DNA from: Haloterrigena turkmenica DSM 5511
GTDB lineage: Archaea > Halobacteriota > Halobacteria > Halobacteriales > Natrialbaceae
DNA: 64,000 nt
Direction of reading: 5' to 3'
Assembly: GCF_000025325.1 (NCBI RefSeq)
Contig: NC_013748.1
Coordinates: 1 to 64,000, forward strand
Below the pieces are notes generated by a model. The model saw only the letters and a list, made by a program, of their open reading frames with translations, was not told the origin of the DNA and did not search any database. The translations under genes were made by a program, and so were the position numbers. Shown here piece by piece: positions 26,850-36,600 of the stretch; positions within the stretch are counted from its first letter, which is position 1, and each line of letters begins with the position of its first letter.

Positions 26850-27794
26850 ATGTCTTACGACGACCCACTCGAGGCGTTCACCGACTTTTTCACCGGGCCG
26901 TATCGCGAGCAGATACAGGAGCTTGACGACGGCTATCCCGACGAGCGCTCGCTCCGAATCGACTGGCACACTCTCGAGTCGTGGGACGGGTCGGTCGCCG
27001 ACGAGTTCCTCCGCAAACCCAGCCGAATGCGACAGTTCGCGACGAATGCACTTACTCGGCTTGATGAAATCTCGGTCGTCGGCGTGAACGTCCGCGTCTA
27101 CAATCTGCCCGATCGAAAGACCGTTCGCGTCGGGAAGTACCGCACGCGCCAACTCGGAAAGTTGCTCTCCGTCCGCGGGAAGGTCGTCGATATGGACGGC
27201 GTGCAACCGTATGCCGAAGAAGCGGCCTTCGAGTGCCCGTTGTGCGGGACACTATCCCGAATGCCCCAGAGCTACGGCGACCTCATGAAGCCGAACGAAT
27301 GCGCGGGGTGTGAGCACTCGAAACCGGGCTTTCGATTCAACCGCGAGCAGTCCGAGCTTGTCGATTTGCAGAAAATCGTCATTATCCCGCCGGACAGCAA
27401 TCTCGAGGAGCCGCCGGCCACGATCGCCTTTCTGAAAAACGACCTCGTTGATATGGTCGGCCCCGGCGACCTCGTCACGTTGAACGGCATCTACGAAACG
27501 TTCGACGGGCAAAGCGAATCGACGCTCTCGACGTATATCGAAGTGCTCGACCTCGATATCACCGAACGCACCGAGATTGACACCTACGGTGCAAGCGAGA
27601 TTCGCGAGTTCATCATGGACGCGCTCACCGAGGAGATCCAGGCGACCGACGACTGGGCCGCCGACCGAGCAAGCGTCGTCGACGCCGTCGTGGAACGCCA
27701 CGGCGTGCGTCGCGAAGAGGTTGACGACCAAATCGAGTACCTCATCGGCGAGAACGACGTCGGCGCGGAGGGCTCGAGGCTGTTCGATATCTAA
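26850..27794 (+). CDS. MCM N-terminal domain protein lacking the AAA+ motor
   Basis: The 314-aa product matches the N-terminal part of archaeal MCM helicase: helical domain A (1-90), then an OB fold beginning LLSVRGKVVDMDGVQPYAEE (105-124), a zinc site with Cys129, Cys132, Cys151 and Cys154, and the second OB half (SELVDLQKIVI to GPGDLVTLNGIYE). Instead of the AAA+ domain, a winged-helix-like tail follows (about 250-310). It starts at the ATPase stop. It probably binds DNA as a ring or loader for the ATPase. No Walker motifs are present, so it is not a helicase alone. Confidence 0.88.
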   Translation: MSYDDPLEAFTDFFTGPYREQIQELDDGYPDERSLRIDWHTLESWDGSVADEFLRKPSRMRQFATNALTRLDEISVVGVNVRVYNLPDRKTVRVGKYRTRQLGKLLSVRGKVVDMDGVQPYAEEAAFECPLCGTLSRMPQSYGDLMKPNECAGCEHSKPGFRFNREQSELVDLQKIVIIPPDSNLEEPPATIAFLKNDLVDMVGPGDLVTLNGIYETFDGQSESTLSTYIEVLDLDITERTEIDTYGASEIREFIMDALTEEIQATDDWAADRASVVDAVVERHGVRREEVDDQIEYLIGENDVGAEGSRLFDI

Positions 27795-28083
27795 GCCGCT
27801 GTTCGGCCGCTGTGTCCGTTGCTGTCTCGCGCGTCCCGAACAGCCTTGCACATGGCGCGGTCGGTTCTCGAGCGCGAGAACGGCCGCGTCGGGCCTGTCT
27901 CGAGTGGGATTGTCTGCGTGTCCCACCCGGCCGCGCCGTGTACGCCATACACACTAGAGTCCGGTTGTATTCTAACAGTGTCGCTGTCCGACAGACACCT
28001 CGGCGTCCGGTGGGGGTGGGGTGGGAAATAGGAGTGTGAACAAGGAGCACAGTAGATGACCAACAATCGCCTTTGAATAACCA
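27795..28083. other. Intergenic region, GC-rich, with short repeats
   Basis: This 289-bp gap is the largest in the second half of the block. It contains a tract with a run of G groups at 28009-28025, an inverted CTCGAGCGCGAG patch and a TGTCGCTGTCCGACAGACA patch. A gene is not supported, although both strands hold chance frames. It could be a promoter or an origin-type region. Confidence 0.5.
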
Positions 28084-29574
28084 ATGCCACCCGACGACCA
28101 CGATCGACCAGCACAGTCTCCCCGCGAACAGATCGACGCGCTCGCCGAGGAGTACGGCGTCGATGTCGACGACCTGTTGATCCAGAGTCGCCGCCGCGAC
28201 CCGATGTACAAGGGCACAGACGCCGACCACGCGAAAGCCGAGTGGTTCGCCCGCCTCTGGCAGCAAGCCGTCGAGCAACGAGAGAGCGACCGTATCCACG
28301 TCCGCGGCGTCCACTACACAGTCTACATGTCCGATATGGACGTCGAGCCACCGACGAACTGTTCGTGGGAGAGCTACGACAACACCCAGCGCTGTTATGA
28401 CTACCTCGAAGAGTGTGCTGTCCTCGCGCGAATCCTCGGCTACATCCCGCTGGATGGGATTATCGACAAGCGCGCGGATACGCGAACCGTCACGGAGTAT
28501 GGAACCCACACCCTCGAGCCCGACCCCGAGGGTGTGAGTGCCCCGACCGGGGTTGCAACGCCGACGATTCCCCATCCAGAGGCTCGCGCCGGCCTTGTCT
28601 TCGATCCTGCGGAAATCGACTACTCTCAGTGGGTCGGCGGCCGCGTGGCCTCGAGCGCCCGCGAGCAACTGTCGTTTGACGAGGCCCGCCAGTCGCCGTA
28701 TCACATCGAACTGTGGTCTGAAAAGACGCTTCCCGATTACATCCGCGGTCCCGGTGGGCTGGCCGCCGAGTACGGCTGCAACGTCATCGTCGAAGGCGAG
28801 GGCGACCTATCGTTGACCGTCGCGAACGAGCTGGCCCAGCGAATCGAGGCCGCCGGGAAGCCCGCGGTGATTCTCTATCTTGCGGACTTCGATCCGAAAG
28901 GCTACGATATGCCGGCGAACATGGCGGGCAAGCTGGCGTGGCTTCACCAGCGCGGCGATCTCGAGCAACGCGTCGCCATCGAGCGGCTGGCCGTGACGAA
29001 AGACCAGATCGAACAGCTGGAACTCCCGCGAAAACCCATCGAGGAGAGTACGGCGACCGGCACCGGCGGCGTCGCGTACAACCGCCGCGTGACCGAGTGG
29101 GAAGAACAACACGGCGCCGGGGCGACCGAGTTGAACGCTCTCGAGCAACAGCCCGAGGAGTTCCGCCGAATCGTTCGGTCGGCGTTGGAGCGATACACGG
29201 ACCCCGACCTCGAGTCCAAGAACGAACGCCGCGGCGACGAGTGGGAGGACGACGTCGAATCACGGATCGAGGCGCGGCTTCGCGAGGCTGGCGCCAATGA
29301 CGATCTCGATGACCTGGAGGCGTGGATCGACGATTTCAACGACGCCTATGCGGAGGTCGCGGACGTATTCGGGCGCTTACGCGGGATGATGGACGACGAG
29401 TCGGCGCTCGGGGCGTGGGAATCGATGGTCGACGAACTGCTCGCAGACACCGAGTTTCCCGTCGCGACCGTTCCCAAGGGCGACGCGGCGTTGCCCGATG
29501 ATCCGATCTACGACTCGGGGCGTTCCTACGCGGAAAATAAGATGCGGATCGATCGGTATCGGGCGTCGGAGTAG
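28084..29574 (+). CDS. Spo11/TopoVI-A-like TOPRIM protein
   Basis: The 496-aa product has a winged-helix-like front with the catalytic-type motif RGVHY (Arg74, Tyr78) and a TOPRIM domain: HIELWSEKT (Glu213), VEGEGD and LYLADFDPKG (Asp268, Asp270). These are the hallmarks of the Spo11/topoisomerase VI A subunit superfamily, whose Tyr attacks DNA. No B-subunit (GHKL) gene is seen nearby. A long charged C-terminal half (about 320-496) is extra. It follows a 289-bp gap and may start a new transcript. I infer a DNA-cleaving or nicking enzyme for the block. Confidence 0.82.
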   Translation: MPPDDHDRPAQSPREQIDALAEEYGVDVDDLLIQSRRRDPMYKGTDADHAKAEWFARLWQQAVEQRESDRIHVRGVHYTVYMSDMDVEPPTNCSWESYDNTQRCYDYLEECAVLARILGYIPLDGIIDKRADTRTVTEYGTHTLEPDPEGVSAPTGVATPTIPHPEARAGLVFDPAEIDYSQWVGGRVASSAREQLSFDEARQSPYHIELWSEKTLPDYIRGPGGLAAEYGCNVIVEGEGDLSLTVANELAQRIEAAGKPAVILYLADFDPKGYDMPANMAGKLAWLHQRGDLEQRVAIERLAVTKDQIEQLELPRKPIEESTATGTGGVAYNRRVTEWEEQHGAGATELNALEQQPEEFRRIVRSALERYTDPDLESKNERRGDEWEDDVESRIEARLREAGANDDLDDLEAWIDDFNDAYAEVADVFGRLRGMMDDESALGAWESMVDELLADTEFPVATVPKGDAALPDDPIYDSGRSYAENKMRIDRYRASE

Positions 29575-29621
29575 TCGGGGAAACGCTCTAGAACCAGTGC
29601 GAGACACTTCAATTCGAACTA

Positions 29622-30662
29622 ATGCCACAGCTCAATCCAACACAGATAGCGAACCGTATCGGACGTATTGCCCTTGCAACCATCCTCGCCGGAGTCTTGT
29701 GCGCGCTCGTGAACGTGCCCAGCGAGGTCCGGTCGGGAACGTTCCCCGATCTGACCGACCCGATCGATATCTACCTCTCCCTCTTGGTGGAGGTGTGGAC
29801 GTACGGGATAGTCGCTGCAGTACTCGTCCCGGTCGTACTGGGCGTGTTGTGGGGATTCTCGGAACGGTTCTCCCGTGTCCGTGTCTGGCAGGCGATTCTC
29901 GTCGTTACGGTCGGACTCGCGGTCGCGATGTCCCTCGAGTCGTGGGGCCACCCGGCCGCGTTCGTGCTCGCAACAGTCGGCCGGCTCGCCTCTGGCGGCG
30001 CCGTGCTGGCGGCAGTCGTGATTGTCGAGTTGCTGTTCGCGTGGGATATCGCCTCGCAAACCTCGCTCGAGGGGTTCGTCACGGCCTCGGGTGGAACGCT
30101 CGCGGTCGTTGTTGCCCTGGTGCTCGTCGTCGCAACGATCTCGACTGGCGTGCTCGCCGTGGCCGGTACCGCGGGCGTGTCGTTGCCTGAGGAGAGCCAC
30201 GACCACGGGTTTGGGTCGGCGTCGGCAGACGAACTCGAGACCGAGTACAGCCACTATCTGGACGTCAAATCGGGCGACGAACTCACCTGCGAGCCGGCGA
30301 CCGTCGAACGCGAGAACGTCCCGGCGGCCGCACAGACCCACGAGAACGACCTGAACGACTTCGAAGTTAACGCGACGGTCTACGAGGGGATGGGTGCAAG
30401 TATCATCTACGAGTGGACCTACACCGGTGAGGGAACGCTCGAGACCCAGCGCAGTGGTACCGTCGAGAACGGTGCAGTGGAACTCGACGGCTACTGGGAT
30501 CGGCCAGTCAACGAGGGGAACCACGAAATGCCCGTTATCGACGGGACGGCCGTCGCCGACGGTGGCGATTCGATCAACGGCACCTACGTCGAGTTCGACG
30601 TCGTGAACGACGACGGCGAGTTGATTCGGTACACCGGGACGCTGTGCGACAAGAATCTTTGA
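29622..30662 (+). CDS. Multi-spanning membrane protein with external domain
   Basis: The 346-aa product has about six membrane helices (roughly residues 10-30, 48-68, 85-108, 117-140, 146-180) and then a polar C-terminal domain of about 150 residues with Cys98-type pairs (LTCEP, TLCDKN). The external domain is beta-rich. It could be an accessory to the block or a host gene. Unrecognised. Confidence 0.72.
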   Translation: MPQLNPTQIANRIGRIALATILAGVLCALVNVPSEVRSGTFPDLTDPIDIYLSLLVEVWTYGIVAAVLVPVVLGVLWGFSERFSRVRVWQAILVVTVGLAVAMSLESWGHPAAFVLATVGRLASGGAVLAAVVIVELLFAWDIASQTSLEGFVTASGGTLAVVVALVLVVATISTGVLAVAGTAGVSLPEESHDHGFGSASADELETEYSHYLDVKSGDELTCEPATVERENVPAAAQTHENDLNDFEVNATVYEGMGASIIYEWTYTGEGTLETQRSGTVENGAVELDGYWDRPVNEGNHEMPVIDGTAVADGGDSINGTYVEFDVVNDDGELIRYTGTLCDKNL

Positions 30663-30688
30663 TCGGTGTATGGCTGCCTTCTAACCCC

Positions 30689-31057
30689 ATGCTCGAGACC
30701 GCAGAAACCCTCTTCTACCTCGCGCTCGGCGCCGGGACACTCGCCTACTACGTCCGCGACCGCCTCGAATCCGATCCCGACCCGATCGAGGAGGCCAAAC
30801 GCCTGTACGCCGACGGGAAGATCGACGAACCGGAACTCGAGCGCCGCATCGAGGAGGCCGTCGACGATGACCATAAGGCGATCCGGCTAGTCGTCGAGGA
30901 CGTCAACGGTGTGTCCGAGTCACGCTCGAAGGCGATCGCCCGCGAGTACGAGTCACTGGACGAGCTGCGAGCGTCCGATCGGGCACGACTCGAGGTCGTG
31001 CCGGGGATCGGCGAAGAGTTGGCCGCGGCCGTCCTCGAGCGAGTGCAGGACGAATAG
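30689..31057 (+). CDS. Membrane-anchored helix-hairpin-helix protein
   Basis: The 122-aa product has a short hydrophobic N terminus (residues 5-22), a SHOCT-like acidic segment (EEAKRLYADGKIDEPELERR) and a C-terminal helix-hairpin-helix (VPGIGEELAAAVLERV, with an earlier VNGVSESRSKAIA). HhH motifs bind DNA nonspecifically. The ATG at 30689 is the only one giving this start. It ends the plus-strand block. Confidence 0.7.
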   Translation: MLETAETLFYLALGAGTLAYYVRDRLESDPDPIEEAKRLYADGKIDEPELERRIEEAVDDDHKAIRLVVEDVNGVSESRSKAIAREYESLDELRASDRARLEVVPGIGEELAAAVLERVQDE

Positions 31058-31403
31058 CGTCGCACCCAGCCTCTCGGAGACCTCCTATCGGGGCTACGAT
31101 ATCACGTGCGCTAGTCCTGTCGCGTCTGATTCCAACCCGCTCGGGATTGTGTCGGGAGTTGGTCGTCCACGGTGGTGCGTCTCGGTCCCGATCGCCGCGT
31201 CTCAATCGCGGGAATCAATCCCGATAGTGGTGGGAGATAGAGAGTCAGTGGGGGCGAGAGGAACTCGAGCACATCGACAGTACCCGTTTGAGGATCGAAC
31301 AAGGCCATCTCATAATCTCGATAATTGACCGCGACTCAGGAAGCGAATCGTATTATAGTCGTGATCAGAATTTCCCATTAATATTCTCGGCTAGCATCAC
31401 TAA
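31058..31403. other. Intergenic border, GC drop
   Basis: No gene is supported. Composition falls sharply near 31340 from the GC-rich block to the AT-richer island that runs to about 37 kb. This may mark an insertion boundary. No matching direct repeat was found by eye. Confidence 0.45.
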
Positions 31404-31799
31404 TCATAGCACTAAGACCAGTGCAATCTCATATGTGATATAGAGGAGAATCAGTACGAGAAGGACCTGAATAACGTCGCCAGCGAGATTATTTGGTAGC
31501 TGATTGTCGATTTCAGTTACTCCTAGTTCAGGCAATGTGCCAGTTTGCGATTGTCTCCGAGTTGCCGGCATGCTCCGGAAGAAATCGTCGCCGAACATCC
31601 GTTCCATCTCCCTATCTTGGCGGTCCATCATGGCCTCCATTTCATTATAATCATCAAATCGGTTCGTTACTTCACTCACGTATGATGCCGAACAGTTGCA
31701 TGCATCTGCGATTTCCTTGTTCGTTGCATTCGGGTTTTCGTACCATGTCAGTAGGATGTCACGCTGTAGATCCGTTTTCCCCGTCTTGCTCGTAGACAT
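31404..31799 (-). CDS. Winged-helix protein with C-terminal membrane anchor
   Basis: The 131-aa product has a HTH at about residues 15-48 (ATNKEIADACNCSASYVSEV) and a C-terminal hydrophobic helix (about 106-130). A membrane-tethered regulator is suggested. Low GC. Its own TATA box lies upstream. It may control the neighbouring nuclease gene. Confidence 0.75.
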   Translation of the reverse strand: MSTSKTGKTDLQRDILLTWYENPNATNKEIADACNCSASYVSEVTNRFDDYNEMEAMMDRQDREMERMFGDDFFRSMPATRRQSQTGTLPELGVTEIDNQLPNNLAGDVIQVLLVLILLYITYEIALVLVL

Positions 31800-31820
31800 A
31801 TTGCCATAACACTTCCCTTC

Positions 31821-31832
31821 GGTGATAAAAAA
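31821..31832 (-). promoter_or_regulatory. TATA box for the wHTH-TM gene
   Basis: TTTTTTATCACC on the minus strand is centred about 27 bp before the ATG at 31799, so the mRNA is probably leaderless. Confidence 0.6.
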
Positions 31833-31878
31833 GTTGCGAATAAAGTCACTTCATATGATAAGTGACTTGATATAGAGT

Positions 31879-32919
31879 TCAGTCTGGTTTTGCAATATTA
31901 GTCAGATGATCAATGACCTCCTGCTGGGTCATCTTCATATCTTGTGCGATTGAAGCTGGTGATTCTGAGTGTACAGCATACCGGTACGCGACGATAGTAC
32001 CCTGACCTTGTGCCGCAATGTCTGTTGGAACACTACCTGGAGGGAGTTCTTGTAGAGGGCCCCATGTCTGATCAAGAGAACCGTATACATTCGCCTGTTG
32101 GCGTCGTTCTGGGATATCCTCAAAGTCGTTGAATGCGACTGGATCTCGATCATCTGCAGGAACGTACTCAACCGTCTCACTCTGTTCAATAACCGTTGCA
32201 CCATCCGAGAATTCCCGGATCACTTCCTTATCTGGAGTGATAGCTGCCCAAACCTGCTCGGGGAACTTCACAACAGCAATTGCTCCGAGAAGAAATAGCA
32301 TTCCGACAGCCTCGATAGAATAGCCAATACCAGTCGGGTTCAGAATGAGATAGAGACCGATGGCACCCAGACCAATACCTGCTTTTTTCCGCACTTCTGC
32401 ATCATCAAGTGGATCTGGCAATTCGGTCTGTGTTTCGGTTATCTGCGATCGCTCGACAGGGTCAGTTGACGACGTCGATAACGATGGGGCATATTCTTCG
32501 ACAAGATCATAGGCACGCTGCTCTTGAATCAACTCAACCAAATCGTCCCCGTCAATAAGCTTGACATTATGTTCACTTGCCCATTCTTTAGCGGTTGATG
32601 TGAACGTCGACGTTGTTACGATAACGGCTGCATCCGCTTTTGCATCCTGTACTTTGAGCGCGTAATACTGTTGAACATCTGGACGTCCAATTTTATTCCC
32701 ATTGCTATACCGTTTTACCTGGATCACTTGGCGATGATCGACTCCTCCGACTTGTTTATCGGCAACAATATCAACACCCTCGTCATTAGATGCTGTTGAT
32801 ACTTCTGTTTCCCATCCTTGTCGACTCCAGAGATCAGCTACAAAATGTTCGAATTCGATCGGATCAATATTTTGTAACCGTGGGAGTAGTTCACTCCGTT
32901 CTTCCTCTTGTACAGACAT
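31879..32919 (-). CDS. Mrr-like restriction endonuclease with membrane segments
   Basis: The product (346 aa from the ATG at 32919; a second ATG 9 bp upstream is possible) begins with an Mrr_cat/PD-(D/E)xK domain: HFVADLWSRQGWETEV, EGVDIVAD and VIQVKRYSNG, giving the Asp and Gln-x-Lys catalytic set at residues of about 50-75. Two membrane helices follow (about 180-220), then a soluble tail ending in a HTH-like segment (SIAQDMKMTQQEVIDHL). Mrr-type proteins cut modified or foreign DNA. The membrane part is unusual. Likely defence. Confidence 0.82.
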   Translation of the reverse strand: MSVQEEERSELLPRLQNIDPIEFEHFVADLWSRQGWETEVSTASNDEGVDIVADKQVGGVDHRQVIQVKRYSNGNKIGRPDVQQYYALKVQDAKADAAVIVTTSTFTSTAKEWASEHNVKLIDGDDLVELIQEQRAYDLVEEYAPSLSTSSTDPVERSQITETQTELPDPLDDAEVRKKAGIGLGAIGLYLILNPTGIGYSIEAVGMLFLLGAIAVVKFPEQVWAAITPDKEVIREFSDGATVIEQSETVEYVPADDRDPVAFNDFEDIPERRQQANVYGSLDQTWGPLQELPPGSVPTDIAAQGQGTIVAYRYAVHSESPASIAQDMKMTQQEVIDHLTNIAKPD

Positions 32920-32928
32920 ACATATCAT

Positions 32929-33201
32929 ATACTGTGAACACGAGACTTGAACTTTACTGCTTCCTGAGATTATCGGTAGTGGTGAATAGTTACTGGATTG
33001 GAGTTATCTGGTTGGCACTAAATTGTACGAAATCAAGGCTCACAGACACAGATACCCCGGAGTCGCGAGTAGTCTTGGACTCGTTAGACGGCCCGCTGTG
33101 CAGACAGGTTATATCGATGTGTTCGATCGTCTCTCACGGACATAGACTCTCCAGTTGAGAGTTCTACTAGAGTTGTATGATCCCCTCAGTCTCGGAAACT
33201 C
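32929..33201. other. Intergenic region
   Basis: I see no gene between the nuclease start and the relic at 33202. It contains AT-rich sequence near the nuclease start (AGTATATGATATG on the minus strand) that should be its promoter. Confidence 0.45.
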
Positions 33202-33525
33202 TCAGCCTGGATATCGCAGTGTCTCGGCGCGCTTGCGTTCGACTCGCCGCAAGAACGCCTCGAGCATATCAGTGGTCGGTTCGTCGTCGATCCCCACTGG
33301 TAGGAGTCACCGTTAGAGTCCTCGTAGCCGACAGTCGTGAGGAACTCAGTCAGCGTCATATCGTGGTGTTCGCGCAGCGCGTAGACAATCCCCGAATAGC
33401 CTACCTCAGTGACCTCCTTGTGGTCGGCCGCGAATCGAGATCCAAGCCAACGCGAGCAAGTTCCGAATCGATTTTGGCAGTCCAGATCGACTGGAGTTCT
33501 ACAAGGGACTTTCTAGATAATTGAC
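33202..33525 (-). pseudogene. Decayed gene with two frameshifts
   Basis: Read on the minus strand, three frames give gene-like segments in order: SLVELQSIWTAKIDSELARV, then EVTEVGYSGIVYALREHHD...TEFLTTVGYEDSNGD, then MLEAFLRRVERKRAETLRYPG-stop (the last line is split here by frame). Two shifts, near 33430 and near 33260, are needed to join them. The segment keeps haloarchaeal codon use, so it is a relic of a real gene whose family I do not recognise. Confidence 0.5.
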
Positions 33526-33640
33526 TCTATCGGCGTCGCTTATATGCTCACTACCCCGGGAAGGCGCATTTCTCTGGTCTGGATGAATCTAAGAGTTACA
33601 TTTTCGTACGTCCATGTATTTGTAATGTTCAGAACTATAC
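33526..33640. other. Short gap, no gene seen
   Basis: AT-rich, probably the 3' end region of the KAP NTPase gene. No hairpin with a clear T-run was found. Confidence 0.4.
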
Positions 33641-36600
33641 TCAATTTAAAAGGTAATCTTCTCTAATCTGGTCGATTCTTGCTTCATCAACTTTTCCGAG
33701 GTTTTCAAATTTATCAAGCAGCACCTCAGCGTTCTGTGAGACATTATTGTGGTTGGACCGCTTCAAGAGATTCTCTAGCCGGTCCAGAATCTGATCCTCC
33801 TTTCCGAAGAACCCATCAAACTCAGATATATGGCCTAATACCCTGGCCTTTTGACGGTCATTCAAATTGTTCTGTGTGAGCTGCTTGCTAATGCGGTCCA
33901 TGAACTGCTGACCGTTCTCCTCTACCAGATATCCTGTAATAGAACTCATCACCTCGATCAAAGCATCAAGATGTCCAGGATTCTGATTCCGACTGAAAGC
34001 TTGCGCCAGCTCATTGCGAACGTCTTCTGCTACGGTCTCCTTCCTGTCTGAGTCAACGTCAGACTCTATCTTCTCCCAGAGATCTCGGTACAACTGGTAC
34101 TCGTTCTGGTTACCACTGAGTAGATTATCTATCTGACTGATGTAGCTCTCCTGTTCCGGCCCATTAAGCTTCGAGAAGATCTTTGCTCCAACCTCCAAGT
34201 AGCGCCTCTTTCGATTAATGTTATTTTCGCGGTTGGCTTGATTACCACAAATGTCAATAACTTCCCCCCAGATAGGCTCGAACCGGTCTGAATATTCGGT
34301 GAAGGTGTCGATTCCAAGCTGACTGTGATTATTATTGTTGTTCTTTATAAGATTCTTCACCTTCTCATGGAGATCTTGGCTGAACTCCTCGGGAATGACA
34401 GGTATAATCTTATTCTTGACAAAGGATTCGTTGTCTATCGGGTTCGGGATCTGCTGTAGAATTGAATTAACTTCTTCCTCTGTCTCTACGATAGAGACCC
34501 GATACTCGTCACTTAGATCGAATAGTTCCTCCGTATTATTGGCATTCCAGTTACGGAATAGTTCGCTTAACCAACTATGAAACTCGTCTTGTGTCGTGGT
34601 AGGGAACGAATCGTAGAAATGGAAACAAATCTCGACAAGATCGACGGGCTGTCTATTTCCGCTATTTTTCACGATGTCACGAATACCTTCGAAAACCTTC
34701 TCCCCGCTCGATTGAAGAATATGTCCCTTAATATCTAGCAACCGGACTGCTAGCTCTTGATCGACTTGCTGTTCTTGGTTGCTTGAATAATCCTGTCTCA
34801 GATCAAGAAGGTGCGTTGCGTATGCTCCTCTTGCTTTCTGACTTGCCACATCCTCAAAACGAGTATAGTACTCTGTATCTGTGAACTCATTCTTGTTATC
34901 TTGGAGTTCTATCATCGATACGGCCCGTTCCAACGTCTTTGTACGAATGATGCAGTTCTTTGCTTCCTCAAAAGAGTTTATACAGTCAAGTGCGGTCTTG
35001 AATTTGTCATCTCCGAGTGACTCGACTTGGTTAGACGCCTTACGAGCAATGCTCTGCGGAATGTCTTCAGCATAGTTCACAAAGGCTTCTAATATATTCT
35101 TGCGCAGGTCCTTGCCATCAACTAGAAGGTCAGCATACTCTGCCAGTAGTGACTCTGAGTCGGGGTCGCGCATTTGAATAATAATTGGGAACACTGAATT
35201 AGGTTCCAGATCAACCAAGAATCCCTTCCCAGGTTCGACGGTTAGAGACTCCCCAAGGAGTCGGATCAATCTCCCTTGTGAACGCTGATCAAATTCGTCG
35301 AAGGCCGCGATTGTGGTGTCTATAGTCCCGAACAGTGGTTGTTCCCTCCTCTTTGTAGTGTACTCTTGGACCGTATTCTCAATTGCGTCAACATATGGAC
35401 CATAGTCATCCACCTGTTCAAGTTCTTTCCGAACCTCTTCTTCCTGCCCAGTCCTAAGATTTTGCAGGAAGCCGTCGACATCGGTAAGACTGGTTGCATA
35501 AGACGGTTCAGACAAGTTCAGAAACGGATTTGGATTCTCAATATGGATACGGCGAGTAGAGCGGAGAAACGCCTCTAGACGAGATTCTTGATTGCCGTTC
35601 TTCTCTGAACCATCATCTGGTTTCAGAACCGCTTCGATTCGGTTCTGGTCGCTTGAATCACCAAGCTGGTCTCGGAAGTAGTTGTTAATATCTCCCAGCA
35701 ACTGAGGATTCTCCGAGAGTGTGTCATAGAACTCTGGGTATTCCTCTTCTAAAATGGATACCTTCGCTAAGAATGGGATATTATTGGTGATTCTACCCTC
35801 AGTTAACCCACCGGTTTCCTCGATCTCCTCTGCTAAAACTCTGAGTGTTGAAAGACGGTTGAGTGCATGCTTGATTCTCCGTGGATTGTCGATGTATGCA
35901 TTAGTGAGTACGTCGAGAGCTTCCTCTTCGAATGGATTGGAAAGCCTCTGATTCTCCGTTTCAGTATATTCCTCAATATCCTCCGGCAAGAACGGTGGAA
36001 TCCGGATGTGGGTTTGGAAGAACTTCCGGAGAAACTCTCGTTCATTCTTCCCTTCCTCAAAGTATTCACCTTTATCAATTGACTTGATATGGCTCTCTAG
36101 GGCTTTGTCATCACAGGGAATAAGATATATACAATTATCATTTTCCATAAACGTCTTGAGAGACACAAGAACGTCGTAGACGGTCGAACTCTCGCACCTA
36201 TCTAAATTATCGATAGAGATTACGATGGTTTCTGCGTTCGATTTTTCGATTATATCCTCGAATATTCGCTGGTACGCACCAGACCACTCTTTTCTTGGAT
36301 GCAAAAACTTTTTTTGAATCGTCTGAGCCACCGTATCCAACTGCTGGAGAATATACCCGAGAATCGGGAGTAGTAATCCAGTAACAGCCACTGATGCCAG
36401 TGTCGACTGGCCAAGATATTGTAGTAGTACAGCAGCACCGGCAATAACGACAAAACTGATTGTGAGTATTGGACTATCTTCCCAGAAATTCACTATAACT
36501 TCTTTTGGGTTAGCAGGCCTCGAAACCTCTTCTTCCTCTTCCACGTCGTATAGCCTGCCTGTGATCTCATCTTCGCCAAGAATGCCATCTGATTCTTCTC

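Noticed and set aside
28009-28025. G-rich tract as a G-quadruplex
   Set aside because: Only three runs of three or more G are present (GGGGG, GGGG, GGG), so a standard four-run quadruplex is not supported.
31058-31403. Attachment site at the GC drop
   Set aside because: The composition change is clear, but I found no direct repeat or tRNA end there that would mark a junction.
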